Source: Siphonodentalium dalli
Taxonomy: Eukaryota > Mollusca > Scaphopoda > Gadilida > Siphonodentaliidae
Assembly (NCBI GenBank): GCA_032622095.1
Contig: CP136067.1
Span: 44,001,549-44,065,548 of the forward strand
Direction of reading: 5' to 3'
DNA: 64,000 nucleotides
Positions 46,884 through 58,539 of this stretch are shown here, piece after piece. The notes beneath the pieces were generated by a model. That model was not told where the DNA came from, did not search any database, and saw nothing but the letters and a program-made list of their open reading frames with translations. Within the stretch, counting starts at the first letter, position 1. The number at the start of each line of letters is the position of its first letter. The position numbers and the translations under genes are program-made.

Positions 46884-49190
46884 CTATACTGAACTACGTG
46901 TTGTGTCTGTATCTGCTTCGTTCAACTGAGCTGCTCTGCCATCTGTCCCCGAATGCGTCTGTTCATCACAACACTCAATTGTGCATGCCAATCGAGAAGA
47001 TCTACACCCGCACATGTTAGTTTTGCAAGGCTGTGTACTCGAACAGGAACACCGAACCATGCGCAAAACCGTGTCGGGGGCAACCACTACACCAGTTGGA
47101 AGAGTCACGGGTGATAAACATTTTTAAATTTCATCCTTGATAAAACCACAATGTGTAGCATCCAATTGTGGGGGGACGAGGTCTAAAGCGTGTTTCCAAA
47201 TGCTCACTTGGAAATGTGCGCGTTTGATGTTCTCTGTGAATGCTTCGGTGGTTGGAGGTAGGCTACACAGAGTAGGAACTTTGGTAGCGCCCTTCTTCCC
47301 TATCTTCGATGTCCAAACACTAATTCGCGCTTCAGACATGGTGTTTGTATCTTTGCAACCGAAGCATGAACACATGAATTGAGTAGCTTGGTTGAGTACC
47401 TCAGACCACGGGGCATTAACGTCACCAACGGAGGCTAGTGAGTTTTCACCGCTTTTAATACTTTTAACGTGCGACCTTTGCCAATTCCAAAACAGCATCC
47501 AACTGTGTCGCATCCAGAGATGCCATGAGCCGCAAGCAAGTCTGGGATAATACCTCTATGCTTATCAACAGTTGCTGCGATATCAACTACCGATTTTCCT
47601 TTTATGGGAGATTCCATGAAGATATTGCATGACACATTTTGGTCCAGATAGTAATGCAGAAGCAACGCGTATACATCAGTGTCATCTGCAAGAACTATGA
47701 CATTGGCATGGTCAGATGCAGCCTGAAGAGCTTGTTGTACAATAATGTTATCAGCTTCTTCATGCTCATTTGCCATGTCATGCCTGTCAATAACGACACC
47801 CTTGTTTATTTCAATTGGAACAGCATTTTGGCCAGTTACAAACAATGCATGTTGCCAGGTATTGTCAACAGCGAACTGTTTGTCACATCTAAATTCATTC
47901 ACAATAATGTCAATCAACTGTTTTTTATTTTCAGTTACAGTCAGAACCAATTTCTGAGATGGTAGTGGGGACGTTGCAGTCAACGTAAATTTCCTGCAAC
48001 AAGCCTCGCCACTTCTCTTAGCTCTAGTGGAGTAGTGGTACACTTAGTATTGAAGTCTTTGTACCTGTCAAATACACGGAATGTGTCTCCAGACATGAGT
48101 CTCTGCTTCACTTGTTGCTGAAAGTTCTTAATATAATCTTTTACTGTTGGGGGACAGAATTTGCTGGGAGCAGGCCAATGTGGTATCCACAGTAGCGCAC
48201 AACCATCTATTATTGTGGAAGATGACGCATTTCTCTTTGACGTCTTCACAGATGAAATCATAACTGCAGTTTGTGATTTCAGATCGGACTTAGATTTTGA
48301 TATTCTCATTGAAAAGAGCTGTCGGAATTGGGGACAATTCATATGATAGTATGTCATTTATACTAACGTCTCTAGAGCTAGCTTGAAGTCCCATTACCCG
48401 TGAGTAAATAAGATTGCTGTCAAAGGTTTTATTGTCACCCAACTTGACTGACTTTTTCATAACTGTCATTGTTTCAACGGGCATTGATATCTTATCATAA
48501 AACCCACTCGGGAGTTTGTCTGCAAAATCATTCAATGTTTGCCGGCCAAGTGATAAGGTCATGTCCAAATTTACATTTTTGGTAGCATTCTGACCACTGA
48601 CTACGTTTACTATTGCATCAGGGTGTTGTGTGGGGTCCAGTGGGTGTATGACAGTTGCGAGTTTGTTCCTGATACCCTCACGATCTGCGTGATCAGCAGC
48701 AATTCGCGCCTTCATCTCATCTGTGTGTTGAACCAATGCCTGCGCCGTGACATCGGACTCTCTCAACTGAGCGACACCATTGATAAGTTGGCCGCAGCTA
48801 TGGAGGCTTAAAGCCCACACTTTCAAGGTTTCTGGTTTCAATGTAATGCCTATAATGCCTGACTTACCATGGCCGTAACGCATGAATGTGGTTTCAATAA
48901 ACATATCGCTCCATATGCCGTTCCAAACTCCATCAACGTGCCTCATTACAACGTGCCTTTCAAAAAGTGCTGTAGAACTTCTGATGGTACTCTTTGCATC
49001 TCTCTCAAGTAGTATAAGCCGTACCTAGCATAGTTGACGTGACCCGATGCAAAGAAATATGGCAACATTTGTTTCACCGCTACCAAGTGTAATGGCCAGT
49101 CGCCTTCACGCTCAGCTCTAATGTTCATCATCATGATAAAAACGGGCCTTATAAAGCAGTCCACCCATGCCTTGCAAGTCTTGCTGCGTT
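46884..49190 (-). pseudogene. broken copy of an invertebrate multicopy FEN/PIN-like, CXC-ended protein
   Basis: Reading the minus strand from 49190, consecutive blocks continue one protein across frames: 49190-48946 (AEREGDWPLHLVAVKQMLPY, GHVNYARYGLYYL), 48946-48310 (GIWSDMFIETTFMRYGHG, GIIGITLKPETLKVWALSLH), 48312-48010, 48030-47490 and 47500-46884. The fourth block has EHEEAD, VIVLADDTDVY and SGCDT followed by GIGKGRTLKVLK. These match the acidic and helix-hairpin positions of FEN1/XPG-type PIN nucleases in order and spacing (inference). The end, RCSCSSTQPCKTNMCGCRSS, is a CXC-like Cys cluster. Related uncharacterised proteins are known in several copies in molluscs and cnidarians (from memory, not searched). 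Breaks: frameshifts near 48950, 48310, 48020 and 47490, a TAA in frame at 47124-47126, and a TAA just upstream of 49190. Not functional as it stands. Confidence 0.75.
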
Positions 49191-49224
49191 CAACTTATTT
49201 GTTGAAATTAATTGAACATTATAT

Positions 49225-49650
49225 AATATAATTTAGATCTGTGCCATAAAATATTATTAAAATACTATAATTCACCATCATTTGAAATATCTGTGTCTCA
49301 GAAGATGCCCATAGAGAAATACAAAACAGCTGAAATCACAGAAAGATCCCCGTTATGGCCCCAGAATACAACTGAAAACTAAAAATGTATTTTCAATGGA
49401 ATGGGAATAACTCTATCTGTAAGATATAGTTATTCCCCTCCATTGAAAATAAAACACTTTGCACTACAAAACAGATGAAACTTAAGCACACAAACACTAC
49501 GGTAACTCAACAAAAACAACATGTTCACAGTTTATTACACCGGATAAGTTGAAAATACTGTTTTGAAGCTTCCGTTTCAAATGGTATATAATATGGCATA
49601 CATTTTATACATGTGATCTGGGGGTTCGAAAATTAAGTGGGCTTTTAAGT
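49225..49650. mobile_element. worn copy of the TTAA-type AGGCCCACTTAA element
   Basis: Contains TAAAATACTATAATTCACCA, CAGAAGATGCCCATAGA, the mirrored TTTTCAATGGAATGGGAATAA/ATTCCCCTCCATTGAAAA pair and AAAATTAAGTGGGC, in the same order as 54904-55407. The left end is lost, next to the pseudogene. Confidence 0.7.
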
Positions 49651-49662
49651 GTATATCTATGG

Positions 49663-49767
49663 CACAGGTCCCCAGAACAAAAATTGACCCCACCCCCCAA
49701 TAGTACATAATTCTATAGGATTAAGTACTATTGAGGGCGGGATCAAGTTTTGTTCTGGGGACCTGTG
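49663..49767. mobile_element. 105-bp hAT-like MITE
   Basis: A perfect 8-bp duplication ATCTATGG (49655-49662 and 49768-49775). Inverted ends CACAGGTCCCCAGAACAAA; the arms meet at ATTCTATAGGAT. Fuller version of the 37373 copy. Confidence 0.9.
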
Positions 49768-49779
49768 ATCTATGGGCAC

Positions 49780-50590
49780 TGCCAGAATAACTAGGGATTC
49801 GTGGCATGATATGGCATGCCATCCGCGCCTTTCGGGGGACATGGGACCCGTTTACTGTATGAAATACTTCGATTGTACACTAACCACACACATACCTATA
49901 CACGCGGGGCCTACGTGAACATGGACACACATGTCACATTATGCCACAGGAAGTAAGGTTCATCTGCGAACCAGCTACCAAATTATCACGCATTAGATAT
50001 GATCCAATAATGACTTGTTTTTAATCTGTGGCACCAATTGGTAGAAATTAAAATAATTAACGAATATTGGTAAAGCCATTATCTCAACGAGGGGATCGAA
50101 AGTGAAATGTCCTCATCTTCTAGACGAACAATGATTGCGTTATGTCCGCCTTCGTGGTACAATAGCACCCGTCGATCCTGCCAGTATAATACACGACCTT
50201 GGTGCATGTATAGTCCCTTAGAACTTACTATACTGGACTGTCAAAAAGTCACGTATTCGGATTCAGCCAATCCAGTTATGGTTCTTCGTTGTCCGATGTT
50301 CGACGGTTTTTTGTTGTTATTGTTTTGTTTTGTGCAGTATTGTTTATTGCAAAGCCATAGCGTAAGCTGGGACATAGCCAAACATATTTACATATATTAC
50401 AAGCAATTTATACAAGCAATATCTGTCATACATTAAGAATTATCCATATATAACTTTTTCCATAACAAATTCACCATAACTTGATATTATAGTGACTAAG
50501 ACACGACGCATACAATCCATTAATTTATAATGGCATGTGCAATGAAGCTGCGAGAAAAATATCAGGCACAAATGTGATATTTTATTGCTG
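49780..50590. other. intergenic, nothing recognised
   Basis: No supported exon. The 109-residue open stretch from 50107 has no recognisable motif. Confidence 0.4.
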
Positions 50591-50635
50591 CAAAGCTTAG
50601 TACCAGGAATTGAGTTCCCAGTTCCCTGTTCGTTA

Positions 50636-52060
50636 TTCAGCCTCCGATTCAAATCGTTTTAATTCAAATTTCCTTGTTCGTTATTCAACCTCCGATTAAA
50701 ATATGTTAAGTGTATACTGTGTACATTCAGTTCATATTCAGCCTGCGATTCGAGAAATCACCGGTATCCCACAATCCCATCGCCGGGTACACCGGGATTT
50801 TTTATCAACGCGCGCCGCGTGTATACTGTCCTAGAGATGGGCGTTTTATTTATATAGATAATGGGAATTTTTGGGAGGATTACAAGTCGAACTGCGCGAC
50901 CAGGAGGCCGAGTCCGGTAAAAGGTGTAGTTGGGAATTTCAATTTCGTTTATTTTCCTTTACATTATTATGTCAATAATGTTGATTTTTGGTTTGTGACA
51001 AGCTATGTCAATTACAAATAAAAGAAATGAAAAAGATAATTTGTAAGTCTTATATTTCAACTTTTATAGACATTTTGCGTTCTGCAGCCCACTGGGGGTT
51101 GTGGTCAGAGACGGTCGAGTCGGCCGCCGGTTCGTTAATTAGGTGCTGGTTGTTATTGTTATTTTAACGGAATTCTGAGTTGGTCATTCGCGAAACCAAT
51201 ATATTTCATATTCTATAATTACAATCATGGGTATATAATATATGATCTTGAGCGCGTTACCATTTCTGACATTGGTTTTCTTGTAAGAATTTGTTGCTGA
51301 ATTAGACAGTGATTTGCGGATCATTTGCCCCTAGCTTCTCGGCGTAGTTACACCGAGCATCTGCGTATATACGCTTGTACCTGGGGTGGCTGTGGACGAA
51401 TTCACCCAAAATTGGCCATAAATAGCATAGATCTATCACAATCGGGAATTTACAAGCATTGTTTGGGGGTCCATTTTGGTCGCCTGGGCTCCAGTTACGC
51501 CCAATTTGTGGCCGGGTATAATGAGGTACCTGGGTATTTTGTGACACCGATTTACCCCTTGGGTGGCTATGGGCAAATTCACCCCAAAAGTGGCCATGAA
51601 TAGCAATGATCTTTTCCAATCTGGAATTAACAAACATTTTTGGGTCCGTTATGGTCGCCACGAAGACTACAGTTGCACGCAATTTGTGGCCGGGTATAAT
51701 GAAATGAGCCGGCTATTATTTGGACAGTGATATGCCCCTAGTGTGGCTTTGGACGAAATCATCACTTTTTAAATCGTCCACTATTAGTATTGTCTTTACA
51801 CAGTCGTGAATTTAGAAAAATATTCTTACAACAAAATCCCGGTGAATCCCGATGGGATTCTGGGATCCCGGTGATTACCGTCTTTTCCATTATTTTTTTT
51901 TTCGAATCAGAGGCTGAACAGGATACTGGGAACTGCGATAACCTATAAGAGTTGTTGTTGTTGAACTTGCATAAAATATGATCATTCCGCCGATAATTTA
52001 TCGAATCGGAGGCTGAATGTAACGAACTGTTCACTAAACATACCTGAATCTGAGGCTGAG
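50636..52060. mobile_element. 1.4-kb inverted structure with subterminal TTCAGCCTCCGATTC repeats
   Basis: Three plus-strand copies lie on the left (50636, 50684, 50737) and three complementary copies on the right (51904, 52003, 52046). Just inside each set are mirrored CCGGTATCCCACAATCCCAT and ATGGGATTCTGGGATCCCGG segments and a mirrored ACACCGGGATTTT. Repeated subterminal words of this kind are typical transposase-binding arrays in DNA transposons. Exact ends and target duplication were not found, and the middle holds no transposase frame. Confidence 0.6.
51370..51770 (+). repeat. tandem repeat of about 178-bp units
   Basis: TGGGGTGGCTGTGGACGAAT, ATTCACCC, TTGGCCATAAATAGCA and CAATTTGTGGCCGGGTATAA recur about three times with strong divergence. 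It lies inside the inverted structure at 50636-52060. Confidence 0.7.
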
Positions 52061-52539
52061 CTGGGAACTGGAAATTGGACACAAACAAGATGTGAATCGG
52101 TTTCAAAAGTTATATAAAGTGTATCGTGATAATTATGCATCGTGTTATTTGTATCGCGATATGTATCGTGTCGTGGGCATGTGTATCGTTAAAGTCCTAG
52201 TCTAAGTTAGGGCTGTAACAATATAAATAAAAATCACTAATTTAATTGACCATTTTCTATTGTTATATACAATATAGGAAGACTATAATCAATTGGCTTC
52301 AGTGATTACATTATATAATTCACGAACAGAACTTGCTACAAACCCAAACGAACATAGCAAATTACATATTTTACCAGTTAATCCAGCAGCCGAATGAATT
52401 ATCTCACCCAATCAAAAGTTGATTCTTATATTTCAACAACAAATTATGGACCTATCTAGATAATGTAACTGTTCAAATCCTTTCATAATAGGATATTGTC
52501 CTTATATATATATTGTCCTTATGGCGCATAAAAAGTTCC

Positions 52540-54130
52540 CAAAATCCAAAATGGCGGACATATTTTGCAAAATTACCGAAAATCCCTTGATATTCACATC
52601 ATTGGGCGTTTTTGTCATGACCAGTTGACAACTCCATCCAAGCTTACAGTTGAAATTGGACTACTGACACCAAGTAATTATCTTACTTGCCATGCAAGAA
52701 ATGGTATCCTAAATCCAATGGGGCGGCTAAATTGTCGACCGAAATTTGAAAACATCGTTGTTTCTTTACTTTCTGACAATGGGTATTTTTGTTACGGGAA
52801 TTATATCCATATTTACGTGTGTCTAGGTAACATTGATACGAAGTATTCGTTTGTGTTGGGCAATTAATACTCACAGCCAAGATGGCGGCCAAACTGTTGG
52901 CCAAACATTGAATAGTCGTCGATATTTTCACATACTAATTACACTTTTGTCATAATATTTATATGTATAGACGAAATGGTTCATAAATCATCTATCGGTT
53001 CATACATAGGACGTCTTTAAACGCATAACACAGCTAGTAGCTTTTGGAAAGACGAAAACCCACAATAAATAATCGCAACGTTACATTTCGTAATCCATTC
53101 TCAAGTAAGCGCCGATAATGGCCGTAACCGTAGGTTACCGAATAGTCATATAATGACCTGCAAGAGTGAGAACACTTATCTGAGAACCGATTATGATTGC
53201 CACATTCATAAATAACCGGATCAGCTTCCATCTCTTCGCTGGTGAATCTGAATCTTGCCAAGAATAAGGATAAGAATTCCGTAACAACATCGTGAGCAGG
53301 ATCCCGGCATATGTATTGCTTAAAACATTCTGATTAGTGATACCATTCTATCATGAAGTGTAGAAGATTTGTTTGCGTGAACGAGATAGATTAGGGCGGA
53401 TGCTGGTCCAGATAATTATGAATGTGGCAAATCGGAATCAACTCAGTGTGTTGTTCTAAATGTTTCAAGTCATAATATGACTATTCGGCGCACCTATGGT
53501 TACGGAAATTATCGGCGTTTACTGGAGACTGGATTTCGAAATGCCACATCACGATTACTCATTATGGGTTATCGTCCTCACAAGATGCTACTAGCTGCGC
53601 TATGCGACCGATGACGTTAATTTCTGGCCATCAGTTTGGCCACCATCTTGACTGTGAGTATCAGTTGCCCAATTCAAACGAATAATCTTCATATCAATGT
53701 TCCCTACCACGTGCACACATGGGTGGAATACACGTAACAATTGCGTCAATTGTAAGAAAGTAAAGGAATATCGACGTATTTTCTAAATTCGGTCGCCATT
53801 TTAGCCACCATCTTTGATTTGATTATATGAGATGTAAGGCAATTACTTGACCTCAGTATTCCCAACTCAACTGTAAGCATGGATTGACAATAACGCCCAA
53901 CGATATGCATATGAGGGATTTTCAGTGAATTTTCAAATTCTTCCGATATTTTTGGGCACCATTTTGGATTTTGGGGACCTTTTATTGGATGCGACAGAAA
54001 GACAATACTTCGCCTCAATGTTCCCAACTCACCACAGTAAGTATGTATGTCGAGACAATTACGTTCACCGGGGAAAATAAGCGAATTTAGACGATTTTTC
54101 AATTTGTGGCCGCCATGTTGGATTTGGGTG
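52540..54130. repeat. large diverged inverted repeat, arms about 0.5-0.6 kb
   Basis: The left arm (from about 52545, ATCCAAAATGGCGGACAT, ATTGGGCGTTTTTGTCATGA, then TTTCGTAATCCATTCTC near 53088) reappears complemented from 53470 to 53975 (GAGACTGGATTTCGAAAT to CACCATTTTGGATTTTGG). The spacer is about 0.3 kb. An extra right-hand unit follows at 53980-54130. The arms differ at many bases, so the structure is old. No coding frame. Confidence 0.7.
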
Positions 54131-54342
54131 AATATTCCTCAACTCACGTATAACAGGGATCCCCACCTGGGTATCTCATACACACATATATGTATGCATA
54201 GGACACATATGTATGCATGTGTGGAGATATAATAACAATAACACCCACTGATTGGAAACAGACATTGCGATTTCGCGTCGATTCGGCCTTGACCGAATAA
54301 TACCGGCATTTGGAATGGAAAAAAACGTGATATCGGGCAAAA

Positions 54343-54381
54343 ATATTCAGCCGGGTACAGTGCCGGGTACAGTGCCGGGTA
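54343..54381 (+). repeat. 12-bp minisatellite
   Basis: Three units of CCGGGTACAGTG, the last diverging to CCGGGTACATG. Confidence 0.85.
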
Positions 54382-54384
54382 CAT

Positions 54385-54895
54385 GTATATTATGGTCCCA
54401 TCGTGTTCGCAAATAACTCTTCTTCGGATTTTTGACTAATTTGTAAGAGTTTTATATGAGTATATCGAATCGACTGGAAAATAGAACCGCATGTGATATT
54501 ATATTAACTATAATAGCGATCAAATAGCTAAACCTGGTGCATATCAAGGAAACTGGCCGCCATTGGGTGCCATCTTATATATCTGAGGTCTCTGCAGCAA
54601 TTTTTTTTGTGGACAACCGAAAAAAAAGTTAGAGGATACATTATGGACGAAAATGGGTGGATTTAAGTTGAGTCCCGGGGTGCGAAGGTCGACCAATATC
54701 TCCTGGACCACAATATATGTTCGTAATGGCTATTCGGAAGACTTCCGGGTGACCTCCTTGACCTTCCGTATGCCTTTTGAGCCGTGAGTTAAGTATAGGC
54801 CCCGTATTTTATAATAAACCAGTCTCATAAATAAATCGGTTCTCTTTTGCTATGTTGATTGATTAAAACTACGTTTATTCTGATATACGTAGAGG
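54385..54895. other. intergenic, nothing recognised
   Basis: No supported exon or repeat boundary. Confidence 0.4.
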
Positions 54896-54903
54896 TCCGT
54901 TAA

Positions 54904-55407
54904 AGGCCCACTTAAATTTCGAGTCACCTCTAATTTGTTATAGTGCCTTGATATATACGGTTTTAGTAACAATATATAGCGTAAAATATGATTAAAATAC
55001 TATAATTCGTCACCATTTGAAACGTCTATGTCTCAGAAGATGCCCATAGAACATTAGAAAACAGCTGAAATCATAGAAATACCCCCCTCCCCTTATATAT
55101 GGCTCTCAGAATGCAACAGAATTCAAACTAAACATGTATTTTCAATGGAAGGGGAATAACTTCATCTTTAAGATATAGAGTTATTCCCCCTACTATACAT
55201 TAAAAATAAAACACTTTGCACTGCAAAACAGATGAAACTTAAGCACAAAAAAACACGTCGGTAACTCAACAAATACAACATGTTCACAGTTTATTACACC
55301 GGATAAGTTGATAAATACAATGTATTGAAGCTTCCTCTTTCAAACGGTATATACTATGGCATATATTTGATATATGTGATCTGGGAGTTCGAAAATTAAG
55401 TGGGCCT
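54904..55407. mobile_element. TTAA-type element, AGGCCCACTTAA ends, intact
   Basis: A 504-bp element. Ends AGGCCCACTTAAATTTCGA and TCGAAAATTAAGTGGGCCT are inverted between TTAA at 54900-54903 and 55408-55411. It has an internal hairpin of TTTTCAATGGAAGGGGAATAA and its partner. Relatives at 49225-49650 and 58540-58658. No transposase. Confidence 0.85.
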
Positions 55408-55411
55408 TTAA

Positions 55412-55970
55412 ACGACAAAACAACGAGATTTATTAGTAAACAAAGCCTTGTTTTACAGATAATTTCGATTTGTCGCGCTATCAGAAAATTCAAATAAACG
55501 ATACATTAAACGATTGTTTCATCACTATACCTTTTTCTATCACGGTAAAAAAATATATCATTCTGAAGACAGATTAATCGCGGACATGTCAGATGATTAA
55601 TCACATTCATGGGTTTAAGTGAATGCCCGGGTTTCACGTGTACACGTATACACGTATATATAGTAAGTCTTTTGAATGAAAGTCCGTTATAGAAGAGCGA
55701 AGCACGGGCGGGACTCGGTCCAAAACAGCATCAACCGATATACCAAGCTGTGGTGGACCAAGAAGACTTGGTCTTAACTCGGACACAGTATGGTACAGGT
55801 ATCTCTATTTTTCGCTCGTAATTTCTTTCAGCACAGACACTCTGCTGTGTACGCCCACATATGCATCGATGATGCCTGAATGTGATAACCTGATTATATG
55901 AAACACCATTGAAGTATATCTTCTTCGTTAATGTGGCAGAAATGAGGTACATCATCTTTATTAACCCTTT
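55412..55970. other. intergenic, nothing firm recognised
   Basis: ACACGT-containing words repeat near 55637-55663. An open stretch from about 55710 to a possible donor at 55799 has no recognisable protein similarity. Confidence 0.4.
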
Positions 55971-55974
55971 ACCC

Positions 55975-56346
55975 AACAGAACGGACATGTGCCAATGCAT
56001 TCTCTTATATATGCGAGTCGACCATAGGTCGCCTCGCATATATAAGAGAATGCATTGGCTTAACACATTAAAAATTATAAAATTGTTAAAGAATGTAAGA
56101 AAAAATGGTAAAAAGTGTTAAAAAAAGATTTTGTTTAGGCCAATGCATTCTCTTATATATGCGAGGCGACCTATGGTCGACTCGCATATATAAGAGAATG
56201 CATTGGCACAGGGCATAACTGTAACTATCACAATGTGGCCAAGGAGCTGGTTCCAATGATATCCATATTTGTATGGTTCTATTGAGACAGACCGAAGATA
56301 TTTTAGGCTGTTGGAGCTTTATTTGGCCGGTTTGTTGGGTAAAGGG
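55975..56346 (-). mobile_element. TTAA-type MITE, family A, intact
   Basis: Fourth family A copy, inverted, between TTAA at 55971-55974 and 56347-56350. Both hairpins intact. Confidence 0.85.
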
Positions 56347-56534
56347 TTAAAACGCACGTGTGTTAGGAATGTCACCCTGACATGCGTCTTGAACGCACTT
56401 ATAGGGGTTGGACTGAAGTGATTGAATTGGACATGAAGCTTTTTCCACAGATACGATGAGTGGGAATAATCAATATCAAGTCTTTTCTATGCGTCTCAAC
56501 GAAATGAAGTCGGAACGTTAATATCTTCCAAGTG

Positions 56535-56699
56535 ATATAAGGATTAACTGTCATGTGGACTGTTTTTATGGAGATGTAACGGTGAGGTAAGTGGACATAA
56601 CTTGTGTAAAACCCGAAGGGTTTTACATACAAGTTATGTCCACTTACCTCACCGTTACATCTCCATAAAAATAGTCCACATGACAGTTAATCCTTATAT
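56535..56699. repeat. 165-bp nearly perfect palindrome
   Basis: Arms of about 75-80 bp (ATATAAGGATTAACTGTCAT, GGAGATGTAACGGTGAGGTA, AGTGGACATAACTTG) with the small centre TAAAACCCGAAGGGTTTTA. Only two or three mismatches. No target duplication identified. Confidence 0.85.
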
Positions 56700-56974
56700 T
56701 TATATACATTTAGCGAAAAAGCCGCTTTTGTAAATATATTTAAATCGAAAAGTGTATCGTGACAAGATCAGCCCAAAATACCCAATAGCACCCTTGGCAA
56801 AAGTTAATAGGAACAATTTCTCTTCATGTTGAAACCCGATGATCTATTAAGTCAATCCTGCGCGAGTCAAAATGCGCCCAAAGCATTACGCGTTCGTCTT
56901 TCCAAACCTAATGACGTATCGATTGTGTTATTAGCTTGGTGTTATGAGGCGTTACGCATTCACCGAGAAATAAC

Positions 56975-57015
56975 TGCAACTAGCCACGTGGGCGCCGACC
57001 AATCAGAATGCTGGA
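56975..57015 (+). promoter_or_regulatory. CACGTG plus CCAAT cluster
   Basis: CCACGTGGGCGCC followed by GACCAATCAGAATG is a compact E-box and CCAAT pair in a locally GC-richer stretch (56860-57010). No gene was found next to it, so promoter function is only a possibility. Confidence 0.25.
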
Positions 57016-57199
57016 TTTAGTGATGACAACACTTAGTGTGTAAATATAATCCATTGACAGTGTGTCTCATTCCTAACCACTTGCTGCCATACGTCCGTAC
57101 TCGGTACAACGTAACATGTCACGCGGTGTATTATTAGTCCGTACTGAGTACGGACGTACTTCACTTCAGTCGGCCATTGTTCATAACTGGGTCGCTGAG

Positions 57200-58490
57200 A
57201 TTGGTGAATCGGAATCATTGTATTTTTGGTAATAACTATAAGACCCCCATGCTCTAGCCAAATTCATTAAACAAAAACTTAGCCCATACGAACTCTTAAA
57301 CGGACATGACGCGTTCGAAACCCAAAGTTATTTATACATAATTTGGTAAGAGGTATTTCAAAATATACCTACGCGGAAGATTTCCGAAAAATTCGTCGAT
57401 ATAACTGGATATAGTGATGAAAAAAAATCGTGTATTGTTTCATATAGTTCTTGAAAAATTTGAGATCGTTTCGTTGGTGCCGGTTCGAATTTTCCAATCA
57501 TCGGTCTCGTAAAAATTACACGTGTATTAAGCAATCGCAACTTCTCGGATTATCGTTCTTGGGAAAATATTTGCGTACGGAAATCACCGAGGTTTGCCGA
57601 TTGGTGTATTAAGCTGCAAAACAGAGTTCAGTCCTGCGTAGGGGACTGAACTCTGCATGGAGCTTGCACGTGTATATGATCTAGAAAATCTAGAGCTGTC
57701 TTCGCTCTTAAACCTTTATGTATGGTGCTATTTAGTTTTGATGTTTGAAACGAAGAGAAGCAGAGAGCGAAGGTTTTTACTAGTTCCATCAGGTTCCATG
57801 CTAAGATAACACAAAGACCTCTTCCGGGCACTTCGTTTCCGATTCCAGAATTCCAATGAATGCAAATAAAATCGGTTTTTTTCCCGGGCCCGTGCATTGT
57901 GTTTGATGTTGTATTTTTTTTATGAATTCAATACGTCTTTCAATATTCGCAGAAAGGTAGATCAGGTATTTATCGACCTATTTCGATACAGGGAAAATTC
58001 AAAAGCGAATATTAGTATGCGTAGTTTGGAGCGCAAACCGCCATTTTGGCTTAAAACAGACATAAAGAAAATGTGATTTTAGCCACGCACTTGAGGCGTT
58101 ATTATACCTTAATTAATTGGGTGCGTGTGTTAGATCTATTAATCGGTAGTTTAGCGCCCATAGACCCCGGAAACTATTGGTAATACACCCAGGGATCCAG
58201 GATACCTACCGACCATAACCACTAAGATTATACCGGTGTGCTATAACACAAACGAGATTTATCGGCATAATACGGACATAATTCTGAAATCTATATCAAT
58301 CAAGCCGAATAACACCGGAAGGTGGTCAAGTGTATCATAGTGTTAGTACCCTCGGTGCTAAATGGTATAAATTGTACGAAATGTAGGTAAAATTAACCCA
58401 GTGGGTATTCTATCGAGAAATTATCAGAGCAATCAAAATCATTCCGAAGATTATTGGGGTAAACAATAAAATCGTTAGCGTTTTGGCACT
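57200..58490. other. intergenic, nothing firm recognised
   Basis: One small hairpin at 57624-57658 (arms GAGTTCAGTCC/GGACTGAACTC). No supported exon. Confidence 0.4.
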
Positions 58491-58539
58491 GGCCGGTTCC
58501 GATGTACTCAAATGAACGATTTTCTCAGATACTTAAAGG

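Noticed and set aside
50107-50436. 109-residue open frame as a coding gene
   Set aside because: No recognisable motif or splice context, and the end is AT-rich with low-complexity hydrophobic residues typical of chance frames.
51302-51682. 126-residue minus-strand frame with repeated HSHPRG-like words
   Set aside because: It follows the 178-bp tandem repeat; the peptide repeats simply mirror the DNA units.
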